Origin: Candidatus Rokuibacteriota bacterium
Lineage (GTDB): Bacteria > Methylomirabilota > Methylomirabilia > Rokubacteriales > CSP1-6
DNA length: 64,000 nucleotides
Direction of reading: 5' to 3'
Assembly: GCA_030647435.1 (NCBI GenBank)
Contig: JAUSJX010000029.1
Location: 1-64,000, forward strand
Both the position numbers and the translations under genes were made by a program. Under the pieces are notes generated by a model. It was not told where the DNA came from. It searched no databases and worked only from the letters and a program-made list of their open reading frames with translations. Shown here piece after piece: positions 1 to 9,041 of this stretch (position 1 is the stretch's first letter; every line of letters begins with the position of its first letter).

Positions 1-21
1 TGGGGGCTTAAGACCGGGGGC

Positions 22-639
22 TCAAGACCGGATGGACAGGGTCAGGTGTCGCTTGAGCTCGTCCACGCATTGCTCCATCACCGTGATGTCCTTTGTCACC
101 TTGCTCATGAGGATGGCGCCCTCAAGGCTGGCCACGAGAAAGTGGGCCGCCCCCTCGGGATTGCAGTCGGCTCTGAGCCGCCCGGACGCCTGACCCTGGC
201 GCAGCGATCGGGCCAGTGTCGCGCGCCACTGGACGAAGATCTCGGCCAGCCGCTGCCTGAAGCCCTCGTGGACGTCGGACAGCTCGGAGGCGAGATTGCC
301 GATGGGGCAGCCTCCGACGCAGTTGCGCTGGCGCAGGTTGTCAAGGACACGGTCGAGGAAGCCGTGGATCTGCGCTACGGGATCGCGATCGGGATCGGCG
401 AAGGCCGGTTCGAGGGTGCGCTCGAGAAAGCCGCGCACCAGCCGGTCGATGAGGGCGTAGCAGAGCTCTTCCTTGCTCTTGAAGTGGTAGTAGAAGTTGC
501 CCTTGCCCACGCCGCTCTCGCGGAGGACATCGTCGAGCGAGGTGCAGTGGTAGCCCTGCAGGTGGATCAGGCGGGCGGCTGCGTCGAGGATCTGATCCCT
601 CGTCGCGGCTCCCTTTGCGCTCTTCGTCTCGGTCAGCAT
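22..639 (-). CDS. TetR/AcrR-family transcriptional repressor
   Basis: A DNA-binding repressor of about 205 residues. The N-terminal helix-turn-helix reads ATRDQILDAAARLI then VGKGNFYYHFKSKEEL, the usual TetR layout. The C-terminal ligand domain carries GGCPIGNLASELSD, a pattern common in redox- or electrophile-sensing TetR proteins of the NemR/AcuR type; its Cys pair could be a sensor (inference). The frame stays open to a TTG at 690, but that lies inside the palindromic operator, so the ATG at 639 is preferred. The dienelactone hydrolase gene lies just upstream on the same strand and may be a regulated partner. Confidence 0.85.
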   Translation of the reverse strand: MLTETKSAKGAATRDQILDAAARLIHLQGYHCTSLDDVLRESGVGKGNFYYHFKSKEELCYALIDRLVRGFLERTLEPAFADPDRDPVAQIHGFLDRVLDNLRQRNCVGGCPIGNLASELSDVHEGFRQRLAEIFVQWRATLARSLRQGQASGRLRADCNPEGAAHFLVASLEGAILMSKVTKDITVMEQCVDELKRHLTLSIRS

Positions 640-668
640 GTGCCCGTCACGCCCCCTTGGACAACGTA

Positions 669-690
669 TTGTACCAAACAGTCGGTACAA
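669..690. promoter_or_regulatory. Palindromic operator for the TetR gene
   Basis: A perfect inverted repeat, TTGTACC-N8-GGTACAA, lies 30 bases upstream of the tetR ATG. It begins where the predicted -10 box ends, so it covers the transcription start, as expected for autorepression. That the neighbouring TetR protein binds it is inference from position and symmetry. Confidence 0.7.
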
Positions 691-719
691 CTCTATCTTA
701 CGAGTGGTTCCGGCGTCAA
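690..719 (-). promoter_or_regulatory. Promoter of the TetR gene
   Basis: On the minus strand TTGACG (719-714), an 18-base spacer and TAGAGT (695-690) form a sigma-70-like promoter. The start point near 683 would fall inside the palindrome at 669-690. Confidence 0.55.
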
Positions 720-737
720 GATTTAGTATTTATGCTT

Positions 738-1460
738 CTAACTCAGATACTTGCCGAGCCAAGAGCGCATGGTGTCCCAGGCGTTCTGGGCGGCCACCGG
801 GTCATAGGATGCCCGGTCGTTGCAGAAGAAGCCGTGCCCGGCCCCCTTGTAGACCTTCACCTCGGCCGTCTTCTTGAGCCGCTTGAGGGTTTCGTCCACG
901 CGCCTGACCTGGTCCATCGGGATCATTCGGTCCGCTTCGCCAAAGAAGCACAGCACCGGGCACTGGATGCGGTCCGCCAGGTTGATCGGCGCGGCCGGCG
1001 TGTCGGCCGCGATGCCGCCGCCGTAAAACGGCACGGCGACCTTGATGGCCGCGGGGTGCCGGCACGCGGTGAGGAAGGCGATGCGGCCGCCGACGCAGAA
1101 ACCTGTGATCCCGATGCGATCGCCCCGCACGTCGGGCCGGCCCTTCAGGTGCTGGATGACCACGCCCAGCTCGGCCATCAGGACGGCGTCGTCGAACTTC
1201 TGGATGTAGCCGATCGCGCGCGGCACGTCCTCGTATGGCACGATCGGGCTGCCGAAGCGGTAGAAGAGATCGGGCGCGATGGCGACGTACCCCTCCCGCG
1301 CGATGCGCTCCGCTACGTCCTTGATATGGGCGTTGAGACCGAACGCCTCCATGACGACGATGACGGCGGGATGGGGCCCGGGACCTGCGGGCCGACAGAG
1401 GTAGGCCGGCATCAGGCCGTCGGCCGTGGGCAGCGACTCCATCTCGGTGCGAAGATCCAT
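738..1460 (-). CDS. Dienelactone hydrolase family protein
   Basis: An alpha/beta hydrolase of 240 residues, the usual length for the dienelactone hydrolase (carboxymethylenebutenolidase) family. The catalytic triad is visible: Cys122 in GFCVGG, Asp177 in GEAD and His209 in GHGF. Family members hydrolyse dienelactones in chlorocatechol breakdown, but many act on other small esters or lactones, so the substrate is open. No other aromatic degradation gene is nearby. Starts at ATG 1460 after GGGGGAA. It lies between the DUF2889 gene and the TetR gene on the same strand. Confidence 0.85.
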   Translation of the reverse strand: MDLRTEMESLPTADGLMPAYLCRPAGPGPHPAVIVVMEAFGLNAHIKDVAERIAREGYVAIAPDLFYRFGSPIVPYEDVPRAIGYIQKFDDAVLMAELGVVIQHLKGRPDVRGDRIGITGFCVGGRIAFLTACRHPAAIKVAVPFYGGGIAADTPAAPINLADRIQCPVLCFFGEADRMIPMDQVRRVDETLKRLKKTAEVKVYKGAGHGFFCNDRASYDPVAAQNAWDTMRSWLGKYLS

Positions 1461-1473
1461 GAGTTCCCCCGCG

Positions 1474-2358
1474 CTAGAAGCTCAAGAGCTTGAGAAGGTC
1501 CGCCGTCAGGTCGTACAGCTGGGCGCAACCACTCTCGCCGCCCAACTGTGTCTGGATGCGCTTGCGCAGCTCCCCGTCCGCCGGCTGGCCCACGAGGGAC
1601 CCGATCTTGCCTTGGGGCTCCGTGCAGATGCCCTGGTACGGCAGCCGCGAGGTGATGGAGTCTGCCGCGGCCACGGTTCCGGTCTCCAGGTCGATCTCGA
1701 TATGGAGGTCGAAGCCGTGGACGTTGTCGTGCATCGAGTGGAAGAGGTGCAGCCGCGAGCCCGTCCGCACGAGCCGCATGACTTTCTTCCGCACGAAGAT
1801 CCGTCGCGCACCGGGAGGCGGGCTGTAGAGATCCGCGACCATCGGCGTCGAGACGACCCGCGTCTCGAGCAGCGCGCGGCCCGCGGCGCTGTAGGTAAAG
1901 CAGGAGCCGGGGAGATCGATCCATCCAGTAGTATCGAGGTCCCAGCAGGCGCGCGCGCCACCGGCGAGAAGCCCAGCCGTCGCCTCGCGGGGGAGCTTGG
2001 TCGCCTGACGCGCGAGGCGCGCGATCTCGATACCGGCGTCTACGAGGAGCCGCGAGCCCGGCCCCGACCCCGCCAGCTCCGCCAGGCGCCGGCTGAAGCC
2101 CGCCACCATCCGCGCGCCGGCGAGCCGCCCGAACCGCTCGGCGGCCGCGGGATCCGCCGCGCCGTCGAGAACCCGCGCCACGGCCTCGCGCACCTCGTAG
2201 CGCGGCGAGGGCGTGCACACCGCCGCGAGCTCCACGGCCGCGTCGTCGTCGGTGAGCCGCACGCTATGAGTGAAGGCGTCGTCGTGCGTGTTGTCCACCC
2301 AGCCTTCCATGCTCCGCTCGTAGCGGTCGCGCCCGCCGAGGTACGGAGAGGTGATCAC
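1474..2358 (-). CDS. DUF2889-family protein
   Basis: About 294 residues resembling DUF2889 proteins, which have no settled function. Seen here: a central [21 protein letters not shown] stretch split by charged residues, and a C-terminal acidic/Cys segment ([16 protein letters not shown]). No signal peptide or membrane helix. The start is taken as GTG 2358, which overlaps the copA stop in a GTGA pair, implying translational coupling; the longer open frame only runs back over the YHS domain of copA. Confidence 0.7.
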   Translation of the reverse strand: MITSPYLGGRDRYERSMEGWVDNTHDDAFTHSVRLTDDDAAVELAAVCTPSPRYEVREAVARVLDGAADPAAAERFGRLAGARMVAGFSRRLAELAGSGPGSRLLVDAGIEIARLARQATKLPREATAGLLAGGARACWDLDTTGWIDLPGSCFTYSAAGRALLETRVVSTPMVADLYSPPPGARRIFVRKKVMRLVRTGSRLHLFHSMHDNVHGFDLHIEIDLETGTVAAADSITSRLPYQGICTEPQGKIGSLVGQPADGELRKRIQTQLGGESGCAQLYDLTADLLKLLSF

Positions 2359-4790
2359 TTGGAGAGGTACTTCTCCGGATTGGCGTCGAACTTCTGCTTG
2401 CACCCCACGGCGCAGAAGTAGACCATCTGCCCCTTGTAGTTCGATTGGGCGGCGGCCTTCTTCGGGTCGACCTCCATGCTGCACACCGGATCCTTCGCCA
2501 TGGCGCGTTCTCCCTCCTCGGGCAATGTGGTGTGGAAGCGCTTGAGCCTCAGGCTGTTGGCGACCACCGAGACCGACGACAGCGCCATCGCCAAGCCCGC
2601 CAGGATCGGCGAGAGCAGCACGCCCCAGAGCGGGTAGAGCGCCCCGGCGGCCACCGGCACCAGCACGATGTTGTACCCGAAGGCCCAGCCCAGGTTCTCC
2701 TTGATGATCCGGATGGTCCGGCGCGACAGCTCCACCGCCGTCACGACCCCATGGAGATTTCCCCTCATCAGCGTGACGTCGGCGGCCTCGATGGCCACGT
2801 CCGTGCCCGAGCCCATCGCGATACCGACGTCGGCCTGGGCCAGGGCCGGCGCGTCGTTGATTCCGTCACCGACCATCGCGACCAGCCGGCCTTCCCCTTG
2901 CAGCCGCTTGATCTCGGCCGCCTTCTGCTCAGGCAGCACTTCGGCCAGCACGCGGTCGATGCCGGCCTGGCGGGCGATCGCCTCCCCCGTCAGCCGCGTG
3001 TCGCCCGTGAGCATGGCGACCTCGATGCCCAGCGCCTGGAGAGCCGCCACCGCCGCGCGAGCGTCGGGCTTGAGGGCATCGGCCACGGCAACGAGGCCGT
3101 GGGTCTCTCCGGCGAAAGCGACGTACACGACGCTCTTGCCCTCGGCGGCGAGCCGCCGGGCCACGGGCTCGAGCCCCGCGACGTCGAGACCGCGCGCCTG
3201 CATCATGCGCGCGTTGCCCAGCAGGATCCGTCCGTCGGGGGCCACCGCGTCCACGCCCTGGCCGGGGACGGCCTGGAACTCGCTCACCGGCGGCAGCGCG
3301 AGCCCGCGCGCCTTGGCCTCGGTGACGATGGCCTCGCCCAGCGGGTGCTCCGACCCCTGCTCGGCGGCAGCCGCCAGCGCCAAGACGCCATCGGCGTCGA
3401 AGCCGGGCCCCGGGACGACGTCGGTAACGACCGGCTTCCCGACAGTGAGCGTTCCCGTCTTGTCGAAGACCACAATGCCAACCCGGTGGAGCAGCTCGAG
3501 CGCCCCCGCGCTCTTGACGAGCACGCCCAGCTCGGCGCCCTTGCCCGTGCCGACCATGATGGCCGTGGGCGTGGCCAGCCCCATGGCGCAGGGGCAGGCG
3601 ATGACCAAGACGCCGACGGCGTTGGCCAGCGCGTAAAAGAAGGAGGGCTCCGGACCCCAGGCCCACCACACGCCGAAGGTAAGCGCGGCGATGACGAGGA
3701 CCACCGGCACGAAGACGCTCGCGACGCGGTCGGCCAGCCGCTGGATCGGCGCCTTGGATCCCTGCGCCTCCTCGACCAACCGTATGATCTGGGCGAGCAC
3801 CGTCTCGCTTCCAACGCGCGTGGCCCGGAAGGTGAACGCGCCGGTCCGGTTGACCGAGCCCCCGACGACCGCGGTCCCCGGCCTCTTCTCGACAGGAAGG
3901 CTCTCACCGGTGAGCATGGACTCGTCCACTGTCGAGGCGCCCTCGACCACCTGGCCGTCCACCGCGACGCGCTCGCCGGGCCTCACTCGGAGCAGGTCCC
4001 CGACCAACACGAGGCCGATGGGCACGTCCTCTTCCTTGCCGGCCCGCACAACGCGGGCCGTCTTGGGCCGGAGCGCGATCAAGCGTCGGATGGCTTCGGA
4101 GGTGCCACCCCGCGCGCGCGCCTCGAACCAGCGCCCGAGGACGAGAAAGGTCATGAGCAGCGCCGAGGCCTCGTAGTACGGCATGGCGCCCGTGGTCGCG
4201 AACACGTTGGGCCAAAGCGTGACCGCCACGCTGAAGAAGTACGCGGCGTTGGTGCCGATGGACACCAGGGTGTTCATGCTGGCCGAGCGATGTCGCAGCT
4301 CCGCGAGGAATCCCGCGTGGAACTGCCAGCCCACCCAGAACTGCACCGGCGTCGTCAGAGCCCAGAGCAGGAACGGGTCGCGCAGCCAGTGAGGCGCCCA
4401 GGAAAATACCTCGTGCATACTCCCGAGCAGCACCGGGACCGACAGCGCGGCGCCCGCTACGAACTTGAGTCGCAGGCGCCGGTTCTCCCGCGCGCGTTCG
4501 GCCTGTTCGCGATCGGCGGCCTCGGGTGTCGCCGCGATGTCGGCGGGCACGGTGTAGCCCGCCGCATCCACAGCCCGGCGAAGCGCGTCAAGCGAGGGGC
4601 CGCCGGCGCCCAGGCGGACAGTGGCGCGCTCGGTGGCCAGGTTCACCGCTGCCGTCTTCACGCCCGGCACGCCCAGCAGCGCCCGCTCGACCTTGCCAAC
4701 GCAGGCCGCGCAGTGCATCCCCTTCACGGGAAAGTCGAGCCGCGCTTCCTCTCCCATCGTCCTCGCGGGCATCTCGGTGGGCATTGTCAT
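2355..4790 (-). CDS. copA: Cu(I)-exporting P1B-type ATPase with C-terminal YHS domain
   Basis: An 811-residue copper pump of the inner membrane. An N-terminal metal-binding domain has GMHCAACVG (Cys27, Cys30). TGES (294-297), the membrane CPC (399-401), phosphorylated Asp443 in DKTGT and GDGIND follow in order. The late membrane segments carry YN and MALSS, the P1B-1 pattern specific for Cu(I)/Ag(I). From residue 764 an in-frame YHS domain ([20 protein letters not shown]) is attached, an unusual C-terminal position. An internal ATG at 2501 has AGGAGGGAG just before it, so a separate small YHS protein may also be made (inference). CsoR lies directly upstream. Confidence 0.95.
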   Translation of the reverse strand: MTMPTEMPARTMGEEARLDFPVKGMHCAACVGKVERALLGVPGVKTAAVNLATERATVRLGAGGPSLDALRRAVDAAGYTVPADIAATPEAADREQAERARENRRLRLKFVAGAALSVPVLLGSMHEVFSWAPHWLRDPFLLWALTTPVQFWVGWQFHAGFLAELRHRSASMNTLVSIGTNAAYFFSVAVTLWPNVFATTGAMPYYEASALLMTFLVLGRWFEARARGGTSEAIRRLIALRPKTARVVRAGKEEDVPIGLVLVGDLLRVRPGERVAVDGQVVEGASTVDESMLTGESLPVEKRPGTAVVGGSVNRTGAFTFRATRVGSETVLAQIIRLVEEAQGSKAPIQRLADRVASVFVPVVLVIAALTFGVWWAWGPEPSFFYALANAVGVLVIACPCAMGLATPTAIMVGTGKGAELGVLVKSAGALELLHRVGIVVFDKTGTLTVGKPVVTDVVPGPGFDADGVLALAAAAEQGSEHPLGEAIVTEAKARGLALPPVSEFQAVPGQGVDAVAPDGRILLGNARMMQARGLDVAGLEPVARRLAAEGKSVVYVAFAGETHGLVAVADALKPDARAAVAALQALGIEVAMLTGDTRLTGEAIARQAGIDRVLAEVLPEQKAAEIKRLQGEGRLVAMVGDGINDAPALAQADVGIAMGSGTDVAIEAADVTLMRGNLHGVVTAVELSRRTIRIIKENLGWAFGYNIVLVPVAAGALYPLWGVLLSPILAGLAMALSSVSVVANSLRLKRFHTTLPEEGERAMAKDPVCSMEVDPKKAAAQSNYKGQMVYFCAVGCKQKFDANPEKYLSK

Positions 4791-4800
4791 GGCCGGACCT

Positions 4801-4859
4801 CTATCCTACAGCCTTGGCATCCTACCGCCTTGGCATCCTACCGCCGTGGCATCCTACCG
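4801..4859. repeat. Three tandem 16-bp repeats between csoR and copA
   Basis: Units at 4812-4827, 4828-4843 and 4844-4859 read CCTTGGCATCCTACCG, with T to G at one base in the third. A decayed partial copy lies at 4801-4811. The csoR stop codon (4856-4854) sits inside the third unit. On the minus strand each unit contains GGTAGGATGCC just upstream of copA. This could be an operator array or simple slippage. Confidence 0.85.
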
Positions 4860-5135
4860 CCCCGAAAACCGGGAGAACACCTCGAGCAGCTCGTCCACCT
4901 TCTTCTGGCGGTCGCGCGTGCTGCCCGAGCGTATGGCGTCGGCGACGCAGGACTCGATGTGGCGCCCGAGAAGGAGCCGCTGCACCTGCTCCACGGCGCC
5001 CTCCACGGCCGTCAGCTGGAGCAGGATGTCGACGCAGTACTTCTCCTCTTCCACCATGCGCTGGATGCCCTGCACCTGCCCCTCGATGCGCCGCAGCCGG
5101 CCGAGGGCCTTGACCTTGGTCTCGTCGTCAATCAC
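4854..5135 (-). CDS. csoR: CsoR-family copper-sensing repressor
   Basis: A 93-residue all-helical repressor of the CsoR/RcnR family. The Cu(I) ligand set Cys-His-Cys is present: Cys in YCVDIL, then His and Cys in HIESC, four residues apart. LRRIEGQVQGIQRM is the conserved first helix. The start is GTG 5135, which overlaps the TGA of the ceramidase-like gene in a GTGA pair. It sits between that gene and copA on the same strand, so it most likely represses this copper operon from the operator at 5926-5941. Confidence 0.92.
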   Translation of the reverse strand: MIDDETKVKALGRLRRIEGQVQGIQRMVEEEKYCVDILLQLTAVEGAVEQVQRLLLGRHIESCVADAIRSGSTRDRQKKVDELLEVFSRFSGR

Positions 5136-5920
5136 GTCCGCTCCTCCGCGGCCGCCGGGCGCCTGGCGTCGAGACCCCGCAGCAGCCACCAGGCCGCGAG
5201 AGCCGCCGTCAGGTGCTTGAGCGTGTGGCCGCTCAGCAAGTGTCCCATCGAAAACATCGGGCCGTCCAGAACCTCGAAGAGCTTCGCGGCGCCGTAGATG
5301 GCGATGACACCGACGAGGTAGCCGCCGTGCGTGTAGCGCGCAGGGAAGAGCCACAGCGCCAGGGGTATCAGCGCCGCCGGAGCGAATTGCACCAGGGCGT
5401 AGGGCCGCAGGTCGCCCGCGCCGTGGAGCTCGCCCGCGTACCAGTATGCGACGCTGCCCGCTCCAGCCAGGAGAAGCACCGGCAGCAGCGCGATCCCGGC
5501 GGTCACGCTCACGCGCTCGGCCACGACCGCGGCCAGGAGAGCCATGAAGCCGATCGTCATGGGCAGCCGGTCCCACACGAGCCGCGCGTTGTCAGGCGCC
5601 CAGTGGTAGTACGCCGAGCCCACGCCGGTGAGCGCGACACCCGCGAAGAACAGCGCGTACGGCCAGCGCTCGCGGGACTCGACGAACGGGGCGGCCGCGC
5701 CGACAGGGGCCATCAGGACCTGCCGGAGCCCCAAGAGCCCAACGACCAGGAAAGGCAGGTTGGAGAGCACCGCCCACCCGTTGGGGGCGCCCCCGAGGGG
5801 GCGCGTGTCGGCAAATCGGTGATAGGCGGGATCCTGCGGGATGGGCGGCACGACACATGCGGCCGTCACCGCCGCGGCAGTGATGCCCAGCAGCACTCCT
5901 ATCCGCGCCCCCCGTGTCAT
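5132..5920 (-). CDS. Ceramidase-like (CREST superfamily) membrane protein
   Basis: A polytopic membrane protein of about 262 residues with roughly seven hydrophobic segments. It matches the alkaline ceramidase/CREST hydrolase pattern: GSAYYHWAPDNARLVWDRLP in one part and SGHTLKHL near the C terminus supply the Asp and His residues that bind catalytic zinc in the family. Substrate here is unknown. It is the first gene of the copper operon and overlaps csoR by four bases. ATG 5920 is chosen over ATG 5950 because the operator and promoter lie between them; the transcript would then be leaderless. Confidence 0.75.
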   Translation of the reverse strand: MTRGARIGVLLGITAAAVTAACVVPPIPQDPAYHRFADTRPLGGAPNGWAVLSNLPFLVVGLLGLRQVLMAPVGAAAPFVESRERWPYALFFAGVALTGVGSAYYHWAPDNARLVWDRLPMTIGFMALLAAVVAERVSVTAGIALLPVLLLAGAGSVAYWYAGELHGAGDLRPYALVQFAPAALIPLALWLFPARYTHGGYLVGVIAIYGAAKLFEVLDGPMFSMGHLLSGHTLKHLTAALAAWWLLRGLDARRPAAAEERT

Positions 5921-5925
5921 GGCAT

Positions 5926-5957
5926 ATACCCTACAGGGGTACTCTACCATGGGTCAA
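5926..5957 (-). promoter_or_regulatory. CsoR-type operator and promoter of the copper operon
   Basis: The plus strand reads TACCCTACAGGGGTA at 5927-5941, a near-perfect TACCC/GGGTA palindrome of the type bound by CsoR repressors. On the minus strand TTGACC (5957-5952), an 18-base spacer and TAGGGT give a promoter whose spacer and -10 lie within the operator. The predicted start is at or next to ATG 5920, so the mRNA is probably leaderless. Confidence 0.7.
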
Positions 5958-6002
5958 GGCGGGGGGTCGCAGCGGCGCGCCCGGGGGATGCCCGGCGCCG
6001 CT

Positions 6003-6365
6003 TCAGGCCGGCAGGTCGGGAAAGAGCGACGGCTGCGCCGGCCCCGCGGCGGGGCGCCGGCGGCTCCCCGACTTGGCGACCTTGCCGGCACGAGCCGGCG
6101 CCTTGGCGGGGGGGCGCTCCCGCTTCGGCCGCGCCCAACCCTTCTGGTGGGCGATCTTGTCTCCCTGCTTGATCAGCAGGAGGTCGACCAGGCGCGCCAG
6201 CGGGTTGGCGAGGAGATCGAGGTACTTGTCCCAGTATCGCGGCGTGTAGGCCAGCGTCTTCATCTGCTCAGCCGCGAGCATGAGGGCCCCGCGGTCACCC
6301 TTTCGGGCCGCCAGCCGGAGCTGTTCGACAATGCGCGCCCGACTGATGCGGGACGGGCGGGTCAC
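6003..6365 (-). CDS. Hypothetical basic protein
   Basis: About 120 residues, not recognised. The N-terminal half is helical (IVEQLRLAARKGDRGALMLA, then YTPRYWDKYLDLLANP). The C-terminal 45 residues are rich in Lys, Arg, Ala and Pro and end PSLFPDLPA. No signal peptide. GTG 6365 overlaps the stop of the MetE-like gene in GTGA, so the two are probably translated together. The basic tail suggests nucleic acid contact, but this is a guess. Confidence 0.6.
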   Translation of the reverse strand: MTRPSRISRARIVEQLRLAARKGDRGALMLAAEQMKTLAYTPRYWDKYLDLLANPLARLVDLLLIKQGDKIAHQKGWARPKRERPPAKAPARAGKVAKSGSRRRPAAGPAQPSLFPDLPA

Positions 6366-7414
6366 GCGACGCCCAGCTCGCGGCGGATCATGCGCGCCGC
6401 CACCACCATCGAGCGGAGCTTGGAGACCCCGACCCAGCGCGGCGTCTCCCACAGCCCGCAGTCAGGCACGAGCCAGAGACGTGCTGCGGGGATGTGCTTG
6501 AGCGCCAAGCGCACGCGGTCGGCGACCTCCTCCGGCGTCTCCACCCGGAAGGCCTTCACGTCAATCACGCCCACGGCGACTTCCTTGTCGGTGGGGAACT
6601 CGCTCCAAAGCTCGATCTCGCTCATCTCCCTGTTCGCGTACTCGAAGACGAACTGGCTGACCCGCGCGTCGAGCAGCCGGGGATACAGCGGCCGGTACTG
6701 CCGTGGTGACGCGAACGAGTTGTTGTGCGCGTTCCCAAAGCACACGTGCAGGGCTGTCTTGACGGTGATCCCTTCGAGCGCCGCGTTGAGCGCCGACACC
6801 ATGGGCCCGGCCTCGCCTTTCAGGATGCGATGCTTGCCGGCGGTCATGACGTAGTTCGGCTCGTCCACCTGGATGAAGTCACAGCCCGCGGCCACGAGGG
6901 CCTTCATCTCGGCGTTGACGAGCGCGATGAGGTCGGCGATCAGGCTGTCCTCGGAGGCGTACGGCCCGCCGCGACGGAGCGGGATGAGCAGCGTGATCGG
7001 CCCGGGCACGGCCACACGCATCGGCCGGTCCGCATGCGGGCGCGCGAAGCGGAACTCATCGACGATGCCGAGCCCCTCGGGCGCGGTAATCCTGTCCACG
7101 ACCTCGTACGGGCAATGGCTGTCGTAGTTGGGAGCGCCCAGTCGCCGCGGGACCGGCAGCGGTCGGATGCCGGCCAGCCGGTCGTAGAAGCCGCGGATGA
7201 AGGTCACGCGGCGCATCTCGCCGTCGGAGATCACGTCCACGCCCGCCTCGACCTGGTCCCGGATGGCGAGGCGGACGGCGTCGTTGTAGGCCTCCTGGAG
7301 GTCCATCGGTCCCAGGCGGTCCGCGGCGGCCGCCTCCCGCACGAGGTGGAGCCAGGACGGCAGCCCGTGGCTGCCGCACACGGTGGTCGGGATCAGCGGC
7401 ATGGGGTCGGTCAC
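6362..7414 (-). CDS. MetE C-terminal-domain-like protein (cobalamin-independent methionine synthase family)
   Basis: A 350-residue TIM barrel matching only the catalytic C-terminal half of MetE. Zinc ligands can be placed: His and Cys in ALHVCFGN and a late Cys in VPDCGLWETP; QVDEPNYV is the conserved substrate-binding stretch. Single-domain members are common in bacteria and archaea and may take methyl groups from donors other than folate. The missing N-terminal half argues against a standard MetE. It follows rng on the minus strand. Confidence 0.8.
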   Translation of the reverse strand: MTDPMPLIPTTVCGSHGLPSWLHLVREAAAADRLGPMDLQEAYNDAVRLAIRDQVEAGVDVISDGEMRRVTFIRGFYDRLAGIRPLPVPRRLGAPNYDSHCPYEVVDRITAPEGLGIVDEFRFARPHADRPMRVAVPGPITLLIPLRRGGPYASEDSLIADLIALVNAEMKALVAAGCDFIQVDEPNYVMTAGKHRILKGEAGPMVSALNAALEGITVKTALHVCFGNAHNNSFASPRQYRPLYPRLLDARVSQFVFEYANREMSEIELWSEFPTDKEVAVGVIDVKAFRVETPEEVADRVRLALKHIPAARLWLVPDCGLWETPRWVGVSKLRSMVVAARMIRRELGVA

Positions 7415-7438
7415 GGCTCTCCTCCCGCGCGGCCCGCG

Positions 7439-8971
7439 CTAGCGGAACAAGAGGTCGTACTGCTCGCGATGGTACGAGGGCATGCTCTGGACGGCGACTT
7501 TGCGCGCGACCAGGCCCTGAAGTCGCTCGAGGCCGTCGCGCTCCTCGGCCTCGATGTGGTACGCGATCTCCGGGTGGGCGCGGATGACCACCTCGTGGCC
7601 GCCTCCCTCCCGAGCGCCCGCCTGGACCTTCCGGAAGATCTCGGCGGTGAGCGTCAGGTCGGACTTGACGGTGCCCGCGCCCTTGCACGTCGGGCACGCC
7701 GATGTCAGCAGGGATAGGAGCCCCTGGCGCACGCGTTTGCGCGTCATCTCGACTACTCCGAGCTCGGAGATCTCGAGGACGTTGGTGCGGGCCTTGTCGT
7801 CGGCGAGCGCCTTCATCAGGGCCTTGAAGACCTGGTCGCGGTGCTCCGCGCGCTCCATGTCGATGAAGTCGATGATGATAATACCGCCCAGGTCGCGCAG
7901 GCGGATCTGCCGGATGACCTCGGTGGCGGCTTCGAGGTTGATCTTCAGCACCGTCTCCTCGAAGTCGCGCTTGCCGACGTACTTGCCCGAGTTGACGTCG
8001 ATCGCGACGAGCGCCTCGGTGTGGTCGATGACGATGTAGCCGCCGGACTTGAGCCACACGCGGCGCCGGAGCGCCTTGTCGATCTCCTTCTCGATGCCGG
8101 TCGACTCGAACACCGGCTGCGGCGCCTCGTACAGCTTGACGCGGGAGGCGAGCTGCGGCACCAGCGACTCGGCGAAGTGGAGGCACTTCTCGTAGGCAGC
8201 GGGGGTGTCGACGAGGAACTCCTCGATGTCCGGGGAGAAGAGGTCGCGAACGACGCGGAAGGTCAGGTCCATCTCCGCGTGCAGGAGCGACGGCGCGGGC
8301 GCCGACTCGAAGCGGCTCTGCACCTGGCCCCACAGCCGCGTCAGGAACTGGATGTCGGCGATCAGCTCCTCGGCCGGCTTGCCTTCGGCGACCGTGCGGA
8401 CGATGAACCCGCCGGGCGGCGGGGGCAGGCCCTTGACGATCCCCCGCAGGCGGTCGCGCTCGGCGTCGTCCTGGATGCGGCGCGAGACGCCGACATGACC
8501 GCTCTGCGGCATATAGACGATGTAGCGGCCGGGGATGGAAACGAAAGAAGTGATCCGGGCGCCCTTCGTGCCCAGCGATTCCTTTGAGACCTGGACGAGC
8601 ACCTCCTGGCCCTTGCGCAGGACCTCCTCGATGGGCGCCACGGCGTCACGCCGGTGCTCGGGCTCGCCCTCGCCCTCGCCGTCGTCGAGATCGACCGCGT
8701 CCTCATCGGCGTCGGGTGCAATGGCGCCGGGATCCTCGCCGCGGTCCGCCGTGTAGTCGCCGGCGTAGAGGAAGGCGTCCTTCTGGAGGCCGATGTCCAC
8801 GAACGCGGCCTGCATGCCGGGCAGGACGTTGGTGACCACGCCCTTGTAGATGTTGCCGACGATGGAGCGGCGTCCGGCGCGCTCCACGTACAGCTCGACG
8901 AGCTGCGTTCCATCCTGCACGGCGAGACGGGTTTCCGTCACGCCGGCATTGACGACGATACGCTTTCCCAC
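7439..8971 (-). CDS. rng: Ribonuclease E/G family endoribonuclease
   Basis: A 510-residue RNase G-type enzyme. An S1-like domain occupies the N terminus (IVGNIYKGVVTNVLPGMQAA), with an acidic insertion near residues 85-105. The DNase I-like catalytic part has VAIDVNSGKYVGK and IIIDFIDM with the metal-binding Asp residues. ACPTCKGAG is the zinc-link. It lacks the long E. coli RNase E tail, so it is the G form, acting in rRNA 5' processing and mRNA decay. It follows rodA, the common mre-rodA-rng order. Confidence 0.93.
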   Translation of the reverse strand: MGKRIVVNAGVTETRLAVQDGTQLVELYVERAGRRSIVGNIYKGVVTNVLPGMQAAFVDIGLQKDAFLYAGDYTADRGEDPGAIAPDADEDAVDLDDGEGEGEPEHRRDAVAPIEEVLRKGQEVLVQVSKESLGTKGARITSFVSIPGRYIVYMPQSGHVGVSRRIQDDAERDRLRGIVKGLPPPPGGFIVRTVAEGKPAEELIADIQFLTRLWGQVQSRFESAPAPSLLHAEMDLTFRVVRDLFSPDIEEFLVDTPAAYEKCLHFAESLVPQLASRVKLYEAPQPVFESTGIEKEIDKALRRRVWLKSGGYIVIDHTEALVAIDVNSGKYVGKRDFEETVLKINLEAATEVIRQIRLRDLGGIIIIDFIDMERAEHRDQVFKALMKALADDKARTNVLEISELGVVEMTRKRVRQGLLSLLTSACPTCKGAGTVKSDLTLTAEIFRKVQAGAREGGGHEVVIRAHPEIAYHIEAEERDGLERLQGLVARKVAVQSMPSYHREQYDLLFR

Positions 8972-9041
8972 GGCAGCAATCCCCAGTTCGGAGGCGTGAG
9001 CCCCCGGTGCACGACAGGAGGCCCGCCAGAGGCGGGCCCGG

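Noticed and set aside
46-726. Long plus-strand ORF opposite tetR, and many similar long ORFs opposite copA, mrfA, rlmD and others
   Set aside because: They mirror well-supported genes on the other strand, as expected in GC-rich DNA, and show no family motifs.
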